Source: Dermacentor variabilis (taxonomy: Eukaryota; Arthropoda; Arachnida; Ixodida; Ixodidae). From it: a stretch of DNA of 64,000 nucleotides. The DNA lies in contig NC_134574.1 of assembly GCF_050947875.1 (NCBI RefSeq), forward strand, positions 149,204,434 to 149,268,433, written 5' to 3'. A model generated the notes under the pieces. It saw only the letters and a program-made list of their open reading frames with translations. It searched no databases and was not told the origin of the DNA. Made by a program: the position numbers and the translations under genes. Of the stretch, positions 1 to 10,548 are shown in pieces (position 1 is the first letter of the stretch; each line of letters opens with the position of its first letter).

Positions 1-499
1 TCGTCAGTGTAGATGCTAACTATTTTAGTGTCTACAAGGGTCTAACAAATTCATTCAGCATTATAGATTGGCTCGTATAGTGGTATCCCCGCCAGACCCG
101 AAATTAAACAACAGACAAGCAGCCGCGTGGAGACGACTACAAACTTATACGTATGGTGGTGGTATGGCATCCGGTTATGGTGAACCACACGTTCCCCGAG
201 GCCAGGAGCGATAGGTGTAATCTTTGTGGGGCGAGAGGGACCCTCGACCACATAATATGGTATTGTCCGTACTCTCCCGGGGAACGCACAAAATAGGTAG
301 TAGAGACACCTGGGAGACCCTGCTGCGCAGCTCGGACTCTGAGCTCCAGCTCCAACTCGTCCAACTGGCTGAAGAGGCTGCTAGGACCCAAGACCTCCCA
401 GCCTGCATCTGAGGCGGCGGCACCCGCCCGCTGACCTGCGTGTCGGGGGGTGGGTAGATCACCTTATCCGTTGGAAAATAAAGTTTATTCTATCTATTA
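1..499 (+). mobile_element. 3' end of an I/Jockey-group LINE
   Basis: Remnant of the C-terminus of a non-LTR retrotransposon ORF2 with its 3' UTR. Around 95-165 one frame reads VSPPDPKLNNRQAAAWRRLQ, the region after the RT/RNase H core. At 216-264 a second frame reads CNLCGARGTLDHIIWYC, a CxxC...H...C zinc motif typical of these ORF2 C-termini. At 324-412 a third frame gives the acidic, glutamine-rich C-terminus ending DLPACI. Three frames within 320 bp mean at least two frameshifts. An AATAAA lies near 477-482, and similarity stops at a TCTATCTATT tail near 499, which I take as the 3' end. It is 5'-truncated by the window edge. I infer a dead copy. Confidence 0.75.
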
Positions 500-1399
500 G
501 GTTCGTTGGAGTACTTCTTGTTGGGCGCATATCCATTAGAAGAAACTCGGAAGGCAACCTTGTCTCGTCCGTTTGTCTGTGTTAATTTGCGCTCCTCTTC
601 TAGCATTTAGGTGTGTTGCTGCAGCTTGACAGTGACGCGTGTTACAGCTAAGCTGTATATAACTAGGATCTCGGGATTTCTCCGTCTTCCTCGAAAGAAT
701 AAAAAAACAGCCAAAGCGGAAGGCGCGTGCTACGGGAGCCGCTGGGTTTCTTGCAGCACCACCAGATGGCTCGTGCATCCACGCCCACGGTGGTGCGGGC
801 CACGCGGGAAAATGAAAAGCAAAAGAACAAGAAAGTTCGACTTCGCGCATACGCTCGCCGGAAGCGTTTCCGGGTAGGGATTACGGTTGAATAAGTTGCG
901 GTTGCCGGGAAGCGGCAACTGTAGCATACAAGCATGCAGTGACGTCACTACACCTTCATATGTATAAGAACCCGCCTAGGAACTGGTTTCAATTGTTTTG
1001 TAATAACACTATGGAAAGGGCACGCATAGTTAGAACTCCCGAAGAGCAGCACGACTAGGATTAGCGACGAAAGGAACAGCAACGTCAGTATGCACAACGT
1101 TGTTATACTGAGACTCTGCAAGACCAACTTGAACGCTACGTCACTTTGTTCCATCGAACGAGGTGATACCATAGCTTCGCCAGTCAACCATCGTGACAGC
1201 GTGGATTAGAGCATAACCTGTTAAAGGTCAAAGCCTTATATGCCTCGTGAGCTGAAAAATCTGGCGAGCGCCCGGAGTTAACGTTCGATGGCAAGAAAAC
1301 CTTGGTAACCAAGTGATCACGCCACTCTCCCGACGCTGGACCTTCTGCGGCTTGCACTGTAAAATTCCACGGTGAACAGCCACTGCTTCGGTAGGTCGC
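500..1399. other. No gene recognised
   Basis: Short overlapping frames only, none with a recognisable motif or a convincing start. No tRNA-like boxes or terminal repeats seen. Confidence 0.5.
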
Positions 1400-1745
1400 C
1401 GCGGCCCACACCCAAAAAACTGGCTTTGCCCAATTCGAAACTTGAGTTGAGCCACGTTCAAAACCGGCCTTGCTCACTTCGGAATTGACTTGGCCCACCC
1501 TGAAAATCTAGGTGGCCCACACCCAAAAGATTGACTTAGCGCTCTTCGGAAATTGAATTGACCCACGTTCAAAATTGACCTGGCCCACTCCCGAAATCGA
1601 CTTGGCCCGTTCCCAAAATTGACTTTGCCCAATCAGAAAATAAGCTTGTCCCGTTCAAAACCGAGCTGGCCCACTCCCAACATTGACTTTGCCTAGGCCC
1701 AAAATTTGAGTATCCCATACTCAAAGTTAATAGTGCCTTCCAGCA
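1400..1745. repeat. Degenerate ~22-bp minisatellite, about 15 units
   Basis: Roughly 15 head-to-tail units of 21-25 bp with a consensus near CCAAAATTGACTTGGCCCAC (for example at 1571, 1593 and 1614). Units differ at several positions and vary in length. Because 22 is not a multiple of three, the minus strand shows an apparent peptide repeat (GQVDFGSGPGQ-like) whose frame cycles. This is a by-product of the DNA repeat, not evidence of a protein. Confidence 0.85.
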
Positions 1746-4660
1746 CATGACCAAGTGAAAAGTATCGCGTGAAACTGTCAGAATGCTTTATTATTCAATG
1801 CATGTAAGACGACATAAGGACCTCTGTAATATTTTTGGTTCACACCCATACATTTGGAAAGTGGCTTGTGGTCGACGATGGTGATGATCTTCTATCGCGG
1901 CTGAGCTGGCAAAATTTCTGGCATAGGGGACACATCATAGCCGGCCATGTACAATATGTGTCTCACTTCTCTTGTACGACATAGCCTCTTGTACTGTGCA
2001 GTGCGCAGTGTTTCTGCTCTCTTCAATACTTTCCATGCTTGTAAGCGTCTGCAGGTGCGTAATTTTCGTTCGCCTTGGGAGTCCTATATCTGTGACAGAC
2101 AGATATTGGACTTGTGTTAAGCAGTTCGGGTCCCGCTGCGTTGTGCTTTTGTGAGCCAGAGGCAGTTGACACCGTACATGATCTTAAGAATTATGAGTGC
2201 TCTTACAAGCATTTAGGTTTTAGAGCGCAGATCTTAATGGTGCGGGGGGGGGGGGCGTTCCTGCGGCAACCGTCGGCGGCTGCGGTGGCGTAACATAGCG
2301 AAAGAGCACAACAGCGAGATATGAAAGAGCGAATGCGAAGCGGCCGATGAAAGACGCCAGGTATGAACGGCGGAGAGCAATAAGAGCGGCCCCTTCAGTG
2401 AGCGGCGGGCGGGAAAGCATGGTTTGGTGCGGACTCACCCGACCGCTCGATGCGTACTCGTATCTTGCCATAAGCTGACCGCTCGTTTCGTACTATCATC
2501 TCGGCGCGTAAGGTTTCGCTCCCGCTTGTTCGGTTTGCTTGGTTTGGCCTCGTTCGCGCCTTTTTTTAGTGCCATGGTTTGTGAATGTTTTGTAATCTGA
2601 TTGTATGTGCGGCCCGAATTGTATACCATTTTCGGGAAGCCATGCGGCACCAGCGATTACAGTGAAAATTTCGGCGAGTCATGTGTAAAAGCCGACGCGC
2701 TTGACCCACAGATCAGATTTTCGACGATCGCCGACTTTGGTACATGCCTCTTGAAAATTCTTTCCCTCATTATATCGCGTACTGAAAACACGTATAGAGC
2801 TGCACTCAAATTTCTCATTAGGGAGTGCCGTAATCGTCGGTGAATTTTTTTCTCGGGGTTATGTACCCATATAAATGTTAAACTTAAATTGGGCTTTGCG
2901 TGCCACAACCCGGATTTGATTATGAGGCATTGCTGCTCTTCATCCCGCCAGCGTTCTGACCGCGAACGTCCGCGGTCATCGAGTGACGCATTTGCATGTC
3001 CGCGCGTGACACTGTGTTTGTTCATTTACTCAGTCAGCGAATGTTTACAACAGTTTATACTGCTAAAGAAACTACTAGTCTTACTACGCATAGCTATCTA
3101 ATAATTTCGTATCACAGTCAATGCTTCGCCTTTCGGACGAAACTTCGACCTTTTACGGTACTTTACCATTGCTCCGCCAACAGGGCCACGTGTAGTAGCC
3201 GTGAAACTCGCGATTTCTGGCCTGTGCACGGGATTCGGAATTTTTTCTGGAGACGAAAAAACAAGCCAGCTCCTTAAGAAATCAGGCCACGTTAACTATG
3301 TCCAAGTTAATTGTGCTCCGAGGTGGTATCGAAGTGTCTAGCCACTCCATTCTACAATCACGATAAACGCGGCGTCTAAGGCCGTGAAATTAACGGATAG
3401 GTATACATTTCCTGATGTTTTAATAGCCAAAGCATCAAGTGGCACTCTGGTTTCTTGCGCAGCACCGTCGGTTCACCTCCTGAGAAGACCGGGGACAAAA
3501 TACAAAATGAATCAGAATAAAATTGAAAAAGAAAAACTGTACAGAACAAGATTCACGGGTTTTGTTATAGATATGATATCAGAGTCTAGGTTTAGTTGAG
3601 TTGAGTTACTGTAGTGTCTGCAATAATTAGAAATAATTAAAAATCGCTGCTTACCGCACACCAAAGCATGGAATCATAACATTAGAGACTCGTCACGTGA
3701 GCCCGACTAGGGCGAAATTCCTGAAAACCCGGAAGCAGAAAACGGCAATAATGACGTCACTAACGACGTCACATACAAAAGAGGTGGCATGATATTTAAC
3801 CAGCTAATTAATGAAAAACTGTTGCTGACATAGACTGAACATATGCCTTGCAAAGCGGATGTGACGTTACTCTCTCCTCTCTCGCTTCTCCTCTCCAGGC
3901 GCTTACGTGCTCGCTCGCTCGCAACAACTGCGCGCGCGCGCGCTGATTAATACTCTGACGTCAGTACCGGAGAGGTGCGCTTCGTGCGCCGCTCGCAATG
4001 GGCTTTGCCCTGCCAAATGGCGCGTGTTGAGCTTCCTCCTTGCCATCCCTCGCTCCTCGCCCGCATATCGTGCCAGGGAAAAGACGTTCACTTGCTTAAA
4101 CCAAAAAACACCACCGCCGAGATTTGAGTGCCCCTAAGAGACACCTTAGTCAAAAATTAGGGCCGCCTACCATTTATAAAAGGAAGCTTTCTTTGCCTCT
4201 GCCTTCGACCTTCCCACTGCTGCTGCTGCTGTCGGGCACCCCTTGGGCTCTTGACAACTGTAATTACCCGTGACACCCTTCAACAACATTGCAGAAACTG
4301 CAGCTCTTTCCTTTCTACTAGTGCGCGAGTCCACAGGAACGTAGATAAAACTGTAGAGAGGAGGAAGGAGAAGAGCCAGTTCCCATACAACCGAGGGGGG
4401 GGGGGGCGTGTAGGTGACGTGAGAAGGCAAGGACACCCTACTACTATACGACAGCGGTTGCCGGGAAACTGGATACGCTTAAGTTGAAGGTACGGTACAG
4501 TAGGTTCCTGTTATTTCTGAAAAATAAGCACCATACAAATATGTCAAGCGGACAAACTAAGCAGGGCGTGCAGAAGGAGAGCCGCAATTATTGAAACGCA
4601 CCGCAGGGTCCAGGCGGCTCTACGGAAGCGGTCGACCGTCAAATCAACACTTCTGTGCTC
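1746..4660. other. Unassigned stretch with short homopolymers
   Basis: No recognisable gene. It holds a 12-base G run at 2244-2255, a second at 4395-4406, and a short (CG)n tract at 3929-3943. Reading frames here are short, overlap on both strands and carry no motif I know. Confidence 0.5.
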
Positions 4661-4882
4661 GCCGCGTTAGCTTTGCGGCTATGACATTGCTAGACGCCGT
4701 GGATTTGATCCCAACCAGGGCAGCTGGATTTCGACGGGGGCGAAATAAAAAGAAAACACACGTGCACTTAGATTCGGGGACACGTTAAAGAACATCATGG
4801 TGTCAAAATTAATCTGGAGCCCACCACTACGGCATGCCTCTTAATCCGATTGTGATTTTGGCTCGTACGGCTCCATAATTCC
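4661..4882 (+). mobile_element. Ruka-type tRNA-derived SINE, diverged
   Basis: A tRNA-like head with a degenerate A box (TTAGCTTTGCGGC, 4667-4679) and a B-box-like GGATTTGATCC (4701-4711) leads into the Ruka body: TTTCGACGGGGGCGAA, then CACTTAGATTCGGGGACACG, then CCACTACGGCATGCCTC, ending in a TCCATAATT-like tail. The same order of blocks occurs at 5843 and 22175. It differs from those copies by an AAAATTAATCTGGAG block where they have a GTCGAAATTTCC block, suggesting a different subfamily. Too diverged to expect polymerase III activity. Confidence 0.75.
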
Positions 4883-5831
4883 AGTTTAATACTTCTGCCA
4901 CGATGGGATGTGCCATGTGAGGCAATGACAATGCTCAACCGTCTCAAAGGTTATGAAATATGGCGCACAACAACGCATCAAGCAAAGAACTCTGGCTGTG
5001 TCTTCTGTGTACTACGCAGACAAGCAGCAGTGATGCACACAAGGTAACGTTTAGCATCAACTCACGACTCTCGTGTTAGACTAAGCGCTGAAGAAAGTAA
5101 GTTTTCGCCGTCAACAACACCACTAATTCTTGTCAATCAAAGGAACCAGCACAAAACGTTTCGCTTAAATCCATTGCCACAGTGTGTAGGATCTGCATAC
5201 TTTTTAATATCATGAATGATCTGACACTAGCTATCAGATAGTAATATTTACCATAGTTCGGTGTGAAACGTGCAACTAAGCAGGAAACTAGCACGACACT
5301 TACGTAAGAGTCTTCGTCCAACACTATACACAAACATAACGTTGCTTTATGCTCTCGAGACACGTCTTTATTGTGTCATTAGAACCATATTAAGATAGCG
5401 CAGCTATATTGAGCGTTAGGCAACTGATTGACAGTATGCTGCCGTCTCAGAGTTGCGACAAAAATTTAAACACGCAGCTACTGTCGCAGATTTTTTTTTA
5501 TTACAGCGCAGCTAGAGCTGTCAAAGGCACGCCAGCTAGACATGACTGCTCAGTTACTGGCGACGAAGTTCTGCCACGACGCCTTATGTCACATAGAGTT
5601 TACTCATTTGCAGTTCACACAATCCGCGGGGGCACGTAGAGCAATTTGTATTACTGCCAGGCGTGGTGGAAAGAATAAGTTGGAAAATGGCATTTATTCG
5701 GCCCTTCAGTCGTTGAGGATGGCTCCCTTCCAAAAATAAATAAATATATTTTAGGAAAGCTGCTATAGACTTTGGAATATGCCATTACATTTAGTTTGCA
5801 GTCAGGTAATATTGCATAAATTCGTTCTTCG
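4883..5831. other. No gene recognised
   Basis: AT-rich; only short open frames with no motif. Confidence 0.5.
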
Positions 5832-5842
5832 AAACACAATTT

Positions 5843-6053
5843 TTGGTGTTGGGCTGCTGAGAACGAGGTTTCAGGATCGAATCCCAGACACGGCGGCCGC
5901 ATTTCAATGATCCGATATGTGAAAACACCCGTGTACTGAGATTTAGGCGCCCGTTAAAGAATCCGAGGTGGTCGAAATTTCCAGTCCTCCACTATGGCGT
6001 GCCTCATAATCAGAAAGTGGTTTTGGCAGGTAAAACCCCACAATTTAATTTTT
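5843..6053 (+). mobile_element. Ruka SINE, 5'-truncated, with 11-bp TSD
   Basis: Body blocks in the usual order: a GGATCGAATCC B box (5874-5884), CACGGCGGCCGCATTTC, GTCGAAATTTCC, CTCCACTATGGCGTGCCTC, and the terminal AATTTAATTTTT. The A-box end is missing compared with the copy at 22175. The perfect 11-bp direct repeat AAACACAATTT at 5832-5842 and 6054-6064 flanks it exactly, the mark of target-primed reverse transcription by a partner LINE. The intact TSD implies a fairly recent insertion. Confidence 0.92.
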
Positions 6054-6064
6054 AAACACAATTT

Positions 6065-6759
6065 CACTATTGGTCGCTGTTTGTGCCTTCACCAACAGCA
6101 GGCGCTGCTTCATCGGTGACACAGGCTCTGTCAGTGCTTCACTTTGGCCACCATCCTTCTGTTCTTATTTTGGTATCAAATTGAGAGAACGACATCATAT
6201 GCTACAAACACCAGGAGAATTCTCAACGTTCATCTCCCTCACAGGCAAAACACATTCAGGCATGTACTGCCGGTTTTCTCAACTTCGCCAAATTGTGATA
6301 TAATGCATTTGAGCACAAATACAGCCTACACAAAATTACCGCTGTATAAAAGTATCAGGAAAATGTTGTTTTAGAAGCAAGCTATGATGATGGGAACATC
6401 CAAGCAACCCTTCTGGGAGCAGTTTTCATCCTGCTGAAAAGCCTTGCTGCTGTCTCAGTCTCTAGGCTAGAATGGAAAACATTTCAAGCGACAGAGGCAA
6501 ACCTCGCACAACCTTTCGTATTGTCCATAACGAGGCTCTCATTGCATTGTTCCTTTAGATTACAGTTTAACTGAAATGGCCCCAAACAGGCTGCCTGACT
6601 TCGTCGAGCTTAGCGTCGAGAACAAAGTGCCTGCTGTACATTGTTGCATTGTTTGTGTGTAGCCAGTTTTGCAGTTTTTGCTGCTCAAAAACAAAACCGT
6701 AAAAACAATCTCACATAGAAAACAGTGTAAAAAATAAAAAAAAACACCTCATGCAGTTC
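6065..6759. other. No gene recognised
   Basis: Between a SINE and a LINE 3' end. A-rich at 6685-6750. Nothing else identified. Confidence 0.5.
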
Positions 6760-6820
6760 TTTTTTTTTATTGCGATGAAGGCTTGCCCTTAAGGCATAAT
6801 TCGTGGAGCGTATATCTGTA

Positions 6821-7606
6821 TTATATGTGTGCTGTGAGGCCTGTGTTGTGTATGAATTGAAGCAGTGTTTTGTGGAATCTGTTGTCATTTATCCAGCGGT
6901 CATAGCTGGTTGTCACACTGTAGCGGAGGCCGGCTTGCAGTAGGAGACGCGAGCGTTCCGATTGTAAACCCGTACATGTCCATATTAGGTGGTATGCATC
7001 TGATTCCACCACAGGAACGGAGCAGTATGGACACGTAGCACCCAGTGGTAAATGCGATCAGTTCCACCTTGAGACAACAGCCGGTGTAAGGGCCACCCTG
7101 GCCCGAAGCCTCCTAAGCACAACTTCCTCCGCCCTAGTAAGGTGAAGGGGGAGGGAGCAGACGCACGGTGGGATAAGAGCGCGTGTGTCCTGCCGGAGAA
7201 CATTTTTACGGGCTCGCAGCGAGTTACGGGGTTGGGGTGGGAGGCGAATAGGTGGAGGATCAGGATTAGGAGGGCAGTGTGCCTGCTGGTCAGCAGCAAT
7301 GTTGTGAGGGTTCGCTGAATGGCCTTGAATCCAGTGTACCTTGACGGAAGTAGCTGTCTTACTATTCATAGTGTGTATTCTCTCGCAGATTTCCATCGCC
7401 TTATCAACCTTCTTGAGTTCCTGAATAGCCGCTAAAGAATCAGTGAAGATATCTAGTTGCTTGATGGTAGGCAGCTTAGATGTCGCATCTTGCACAGCGT
7501 CGTGGATGGCTTGAAGTTCCATTACTATAGCGCTGGCTCCCGTAGATAAATAGCGCTGGTGGCCGCTGATGAAATTATGCGTAGTACTCAGGAATGATTC
7601 ATTCAA
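6821..7606 (-). pseudogene. RNase H domain and C-terminal zinc motif of the split LINE
   Basis: RNase H degrades the RNA strand of the RNA/DNA hybrid during retrotransposition. The frame 7606-7058 shows FTDSLAAIQEL, containing the conserved TDS, and VHWIQGHSANPHNIAADQQA, matching the WxxGH...N..AD block of this domain. After a frameshift near 7058, the C-terminal zinc motif CPYCSVPVVESDAYHLIWTC is followed by a tail to the stop near 6821. The first catalytic Asp (YTDAA) lies on the other side of the nested insertion. Spelled in pieces and not expressible as one protein. Confidence 0.85.
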
Positions 7607-7865
7607 TTCAATTCAATTCTTTATTCAACATCGTCATGAGGATGTTGGGTGCATCGACAAAAAGCCAGAAGAAAGGCTTGACAGAGGTCGACGCACCCTA
7701 CAATGACTTGGCAACAGTATCGCAGTGTATCATACAGCATGTGTAAAGCATACGCAATAACAACATTGACACAAATGAAACGGTATTTGAACATTACAGG
7801 CAAAAACAAAAGCAAGCACAAAGCACTATGACATAAGTGTCAGCAGTACATAAATTAACATCAAT

Positions 7866-9713
7866 TCACAGCGCGTTATTTAACGTCTGTGTAAGAATGT
7901 ATCTAAGCATTTGGCGACCATAATTCGTTCGCGTTTTAGGCACAAACCACGTGAAGCCAGTGCGGGTAGCATACTTAAGTTCCTTGCATTTCAACATTAC
8001 CAAGTCTAACATGAATGTATTATTCTGTCTTATACTTGTTTTATACCGCCTTAACAGTAAATTTTCATGCAGTTGGGGAAGGGGGGCGATGCCAAGTGAC
8101 GCAAAGATCGGTGCGGTATGTTCAAATCTCGAAGCATTAACAATATTTCGAACAATTCTCTTCTGAAGCATGTGCAGCCGTCTGATATTGGTAAATGACG
8201 TGGTGCCCCAGACCAAGATACAGTAATTAACGACTGAAGAAAACAGTGCATTGTACAGCATTTGCTTAACACGCTTCGGTAGGAAATATCGCAGTCGGGA
8301 CACCATACCAACAACCTTTGACAACCTGCCCCTCACCATTTCAACGTGATCGTCCCACGATAAATTTTCGTGAAAGAAAACACCCAGACTTTTGGCCACG
8401 GGAACTATTTGAATGGACGACGAACCCATTTCTAAGCAGATCTGTGGAGTAGAAGCAATTTTGTTACGAGGCCTAAATAATACAGCTTTACTTTTTTCTG
8501 TGTTTATGATTAGCGAGTTCGATTCAGACCACTCATGAAGTCGGCGCAGACACTCTGTAGCTTGCTGTTCAAGATCTCGTACATGTGCTGCTCGAAAGAA
8601 CAGAGTGGTATCATCTGCGTAGATCACAAATGTTGGGATCTTACTTAAACAGACTATGTCGTTGACATAAAGGAGGAAGAGCAGAGGTCCCAGAACACTT
8701 CCCTGGGGAACGCCAGAAGAAATATGTTTAACATCTGATAGTGCGTTGTTTACTGTTACTTGTTGGACGCGAGAACTGAGGTAGGATCTAATTATGTCAA
8801 GACATTTTCCGCGAAAACCATAGTGTTCGAGTTTGGCTAACATTGTTTGGTGATTGATGCGGTCAAACGCTTTCGAGAAATCGATGAAAATGCCAAGAGT
8901 GAAAAGCTTTTGCTCAAAGGATTCCAAGATTAGTTCTTTTTGGGTTAGAAGTGCAGTCTCTGTCGAAAAGTTCTTCCTGAAACCGTGCTGGCTTGGCGTT
9001 AGTATATTAAATTTCCCACAGAAACTAGACATTCGGGTATACAGTATCTTTTCAAAACACTTTGAGAAAATTGGAAGAATAGAAATTGGGCGATAGTTTG
9101 ATAGGTAGTTTTTGTCTCCACCTTTATAAACAACGGTTACTTTAGCAATCTGCATTCGTTTAGGGAACACTGCATGTTCGAGGCAACAATTAAAAATATG
9201 TTCTAGGACTGGGCTTACTATATCGGCTACATATTTTACTGGCTGAATCTTAAGGTCATCTATGTCCCGTGAGCTACTGTTGCGGAGGGTCAAGAGGCAA
9301 GCTTCGATTTCGCTGGTGTCCGTTGGCATCAAGAATGCAGTGGAAGGAACTCGCGAGTCAAGGCATTTGACATTCGGGGGGGCACTATTGCTATCTGCCA
9401 AAGACACGAAAAAATCATTAAATTTTTCGGCTAATAATTTTCCACCCAGTGGTACGTTGTCTACTAAGACTTCAAGCATGCCGCTGGAATGTGCACCTCG
9501 ATTCAAAATTTCATGTATTGTTTTCCATACAAGGTCACTCCTTTTTAACACGTCTGGGTTGAATAACTTTTCCATATACTCTTGTTTTGCTCGGCGTAGA
9601 AAAGACGTCACTTTGTTTCTATACGTCTTAAAACGCGCCAGGTCATCCTGTGATCTGCTTTTGATGAAGCGGTTATAAAGATCGTTTTTTTTTGTTTTAT
9701 CATATGCAGACAT
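7866..9713 (-). CDS. CR1/L2-like LINE reverse transcriptase (open frame)
   Basis: A 615-codon open frame with a complete RT. Blocks in order: GGDKNYLSNYRPISILPIFS (RT-1), SQHGFRKNFSTETALL (RT-2), IFIDFSKAFDRINH (RT-3, catalytic Asp), SSGVPQGSVLGPLLFLLYVN (RT-4), FVIYADDTTLFF (RT-5, catalytic YADD near 8620-8607), then KSLGVFFHENLSWDDHV and the thumb/C-terminal part with FVPKTRTNYG. It would copy LINE RNA at a nicked target. The first codons overlap the endonuclease frame and duplicate it out of phase, so the natural product is probably one endonuclease-RT polyprotein broken by a 1-nt slip. Expression is doubtful because the 5' end is truncated. Confidence 0.9.
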   Translation of the reverse strand: MSAYDKTKKNDLYNRFIKSRSQDDLARFKTYRNKVTSFLRRAKQEYMEKLFNPDVLKRSDLVWKTIHEILNRGAHSSGMLEVLVDNVPLGGKLLAEKFNDFFVSLADSNSAPPNVKCLDSRVPSTAFLMPTDTSEIEACLLTLRNSSSRDIDDLKIQPVKYVADIVSPVLEHIFNCCLEHAVFPKRMQIAKVTVVYKGGDKNYLSNYRPISILPIFSKCFEKILYTRMSSFCGKFNILTPSQHGFRKNFSTETALLTQKELILESFEQKLFTLGIFIDFSKAFDRINHQTMLAKLEHYGFRGKCLDIIRSYLSSRVQQVTVNNALSDVKHISSGVPQGSVLGPLLFLLYVNDIVCLSKIPTFVIYADDTTLFFRAAHVRDLEQQATECLRRLHEWSESNSLIINTEKSKAVLFRPRNKIASTPQICLEMGSSSIQIVPVAKSLGVFFHENLSWDDHVEMVRGRLSKVVGMVSRLRYFLPKRVKQMLYNALFSSVVNYCILVWGTTSFTNIRRLHMLQKRIVRNIVNASRFEHTAPIFASLGIAPLPQLHENLLLRRYKTSIRQNNTFMLDLVMLKCKELKYATRTGFTWFVPKTRTNYGRQMLRYILTQTLNNAL

Positions 9714-10548
9714 TCGGCGCTTACCCAGGGTTTACGAGCCTTACGAGGTTTCTTAAGCGTCTCAAGTGGAAAATTTCGCGCATAAACAGACTTAAATGTG
9801 GTAATGAAGGCATTATAAGCGTCCTCTGGATCGCTTTCACGGAGCACAGTACTCCAGTTCACACCTGCAAGTGCTGACCGAAAAGAATTCATTGTGTTTT
9901 GGTTTATGCGCCGGTATAGTACCGCAGGAAACATGCGTTGTTTTTGAGGAGTTAAAGAATCTACAAACAAGAATATGGGCAGATGATCACTTATTTGGAC
10001 ATTAATGACTCCTGAGTGAAGACAGTCAACTCGACAGTTAGTAATGAAGACATCAATTGCCGTCGCTGTCTCTAGCCGTGTCGGTTTATTTATGAGATTA
10101 GCGAAACCATTGCTGTGTAATATGCAGTCGACTTCATATTTACGCGCAGAAGAAGATAAGAAATCAATATTAAAATCACCACCCAGAACTAGATTAAGGT
10201 TGTTTTCCGTGATCCACTGCAGATATTCATCAAGGAAGCGACCAAAATTCGAAACGCTACCTCTGGGTGGTCTGTATATAACAGAAAACACGTTTCTTCC
10301 GCTTTGTAATGACAGAATTTCGTAGTCCTCGTGGGTTATAGTGAAGTCGACAAGAATATCGCATTTGAACGTCTTTTCGGTTGCTATCATGACGCCACCA
10401 CCTCGTTTATCAGTACGATTCTGCACATATGTATTGTAACCGGGTAGGTGCATAACATCGCTACTGCTTTGATACCAGGTTTCAGTAATCATTATTACGT
10501 TGAAACGGAAGCTCAGTGTACAGAAAAATGCTTCTAGCTCATCACCTT
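9690..10548 (-). CDS. APE-type endonuclease part of the same LINE ORF2
   Basis: Apurinic-like endonuclease that nicks target DNA to prime reverse transcription. Visible motifs: IMITETWYQSSSD (the catalytic Glu block), FSVIYRPPRGS, LVLGGDFNIDFL (GDFN), INKPTRLETATAIDVFITN, and ISDHLPIFLFV (SDH, active-site His). The frame joins the RT frame only after shifting by one base at the A run near 9690. The upstream part of the same frame (10549-10765) belongs to the older host LINE and is fused by chance across the insertion junction. No native start codon is present because the 5' end is truncated. Confidence 0.85.

Larger units (their letters stand above)
7607..10548 (-). mobile_element. CR1/L2-like LINE, nearly intact ORF2, 5'-truncated
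   Basis: A 2.9-kb LINE lying inside an older one. In reading order (10548 to 7607): endonuclease, linker, RT, thumb and C-terminal region, ~250-bp 3' UTR, AATAAA near 7624-7619, and an (AATTG)n-type tail at 7620-7596. Simple-repeat tails of this kind are usual for CR1/L2-type elements. The 5' end starts at the beginning of the endonuclease, so the promoter, any ORF1 and roughly the first 15-20 residues of ORF2 are missing. The only coding defect I see is a single frameshift at an A run (plus-strand T run near 9685-9693). It could be a sequencing slip. I see no clean target-site duplication. Confidence 0.88.

Noticed and set aside
1569..1754. Gly/Phe-rich repeat protein on the minus strand
   Set aside because: The 22-bp DNA repeat explains the peptide pattern in all frames.
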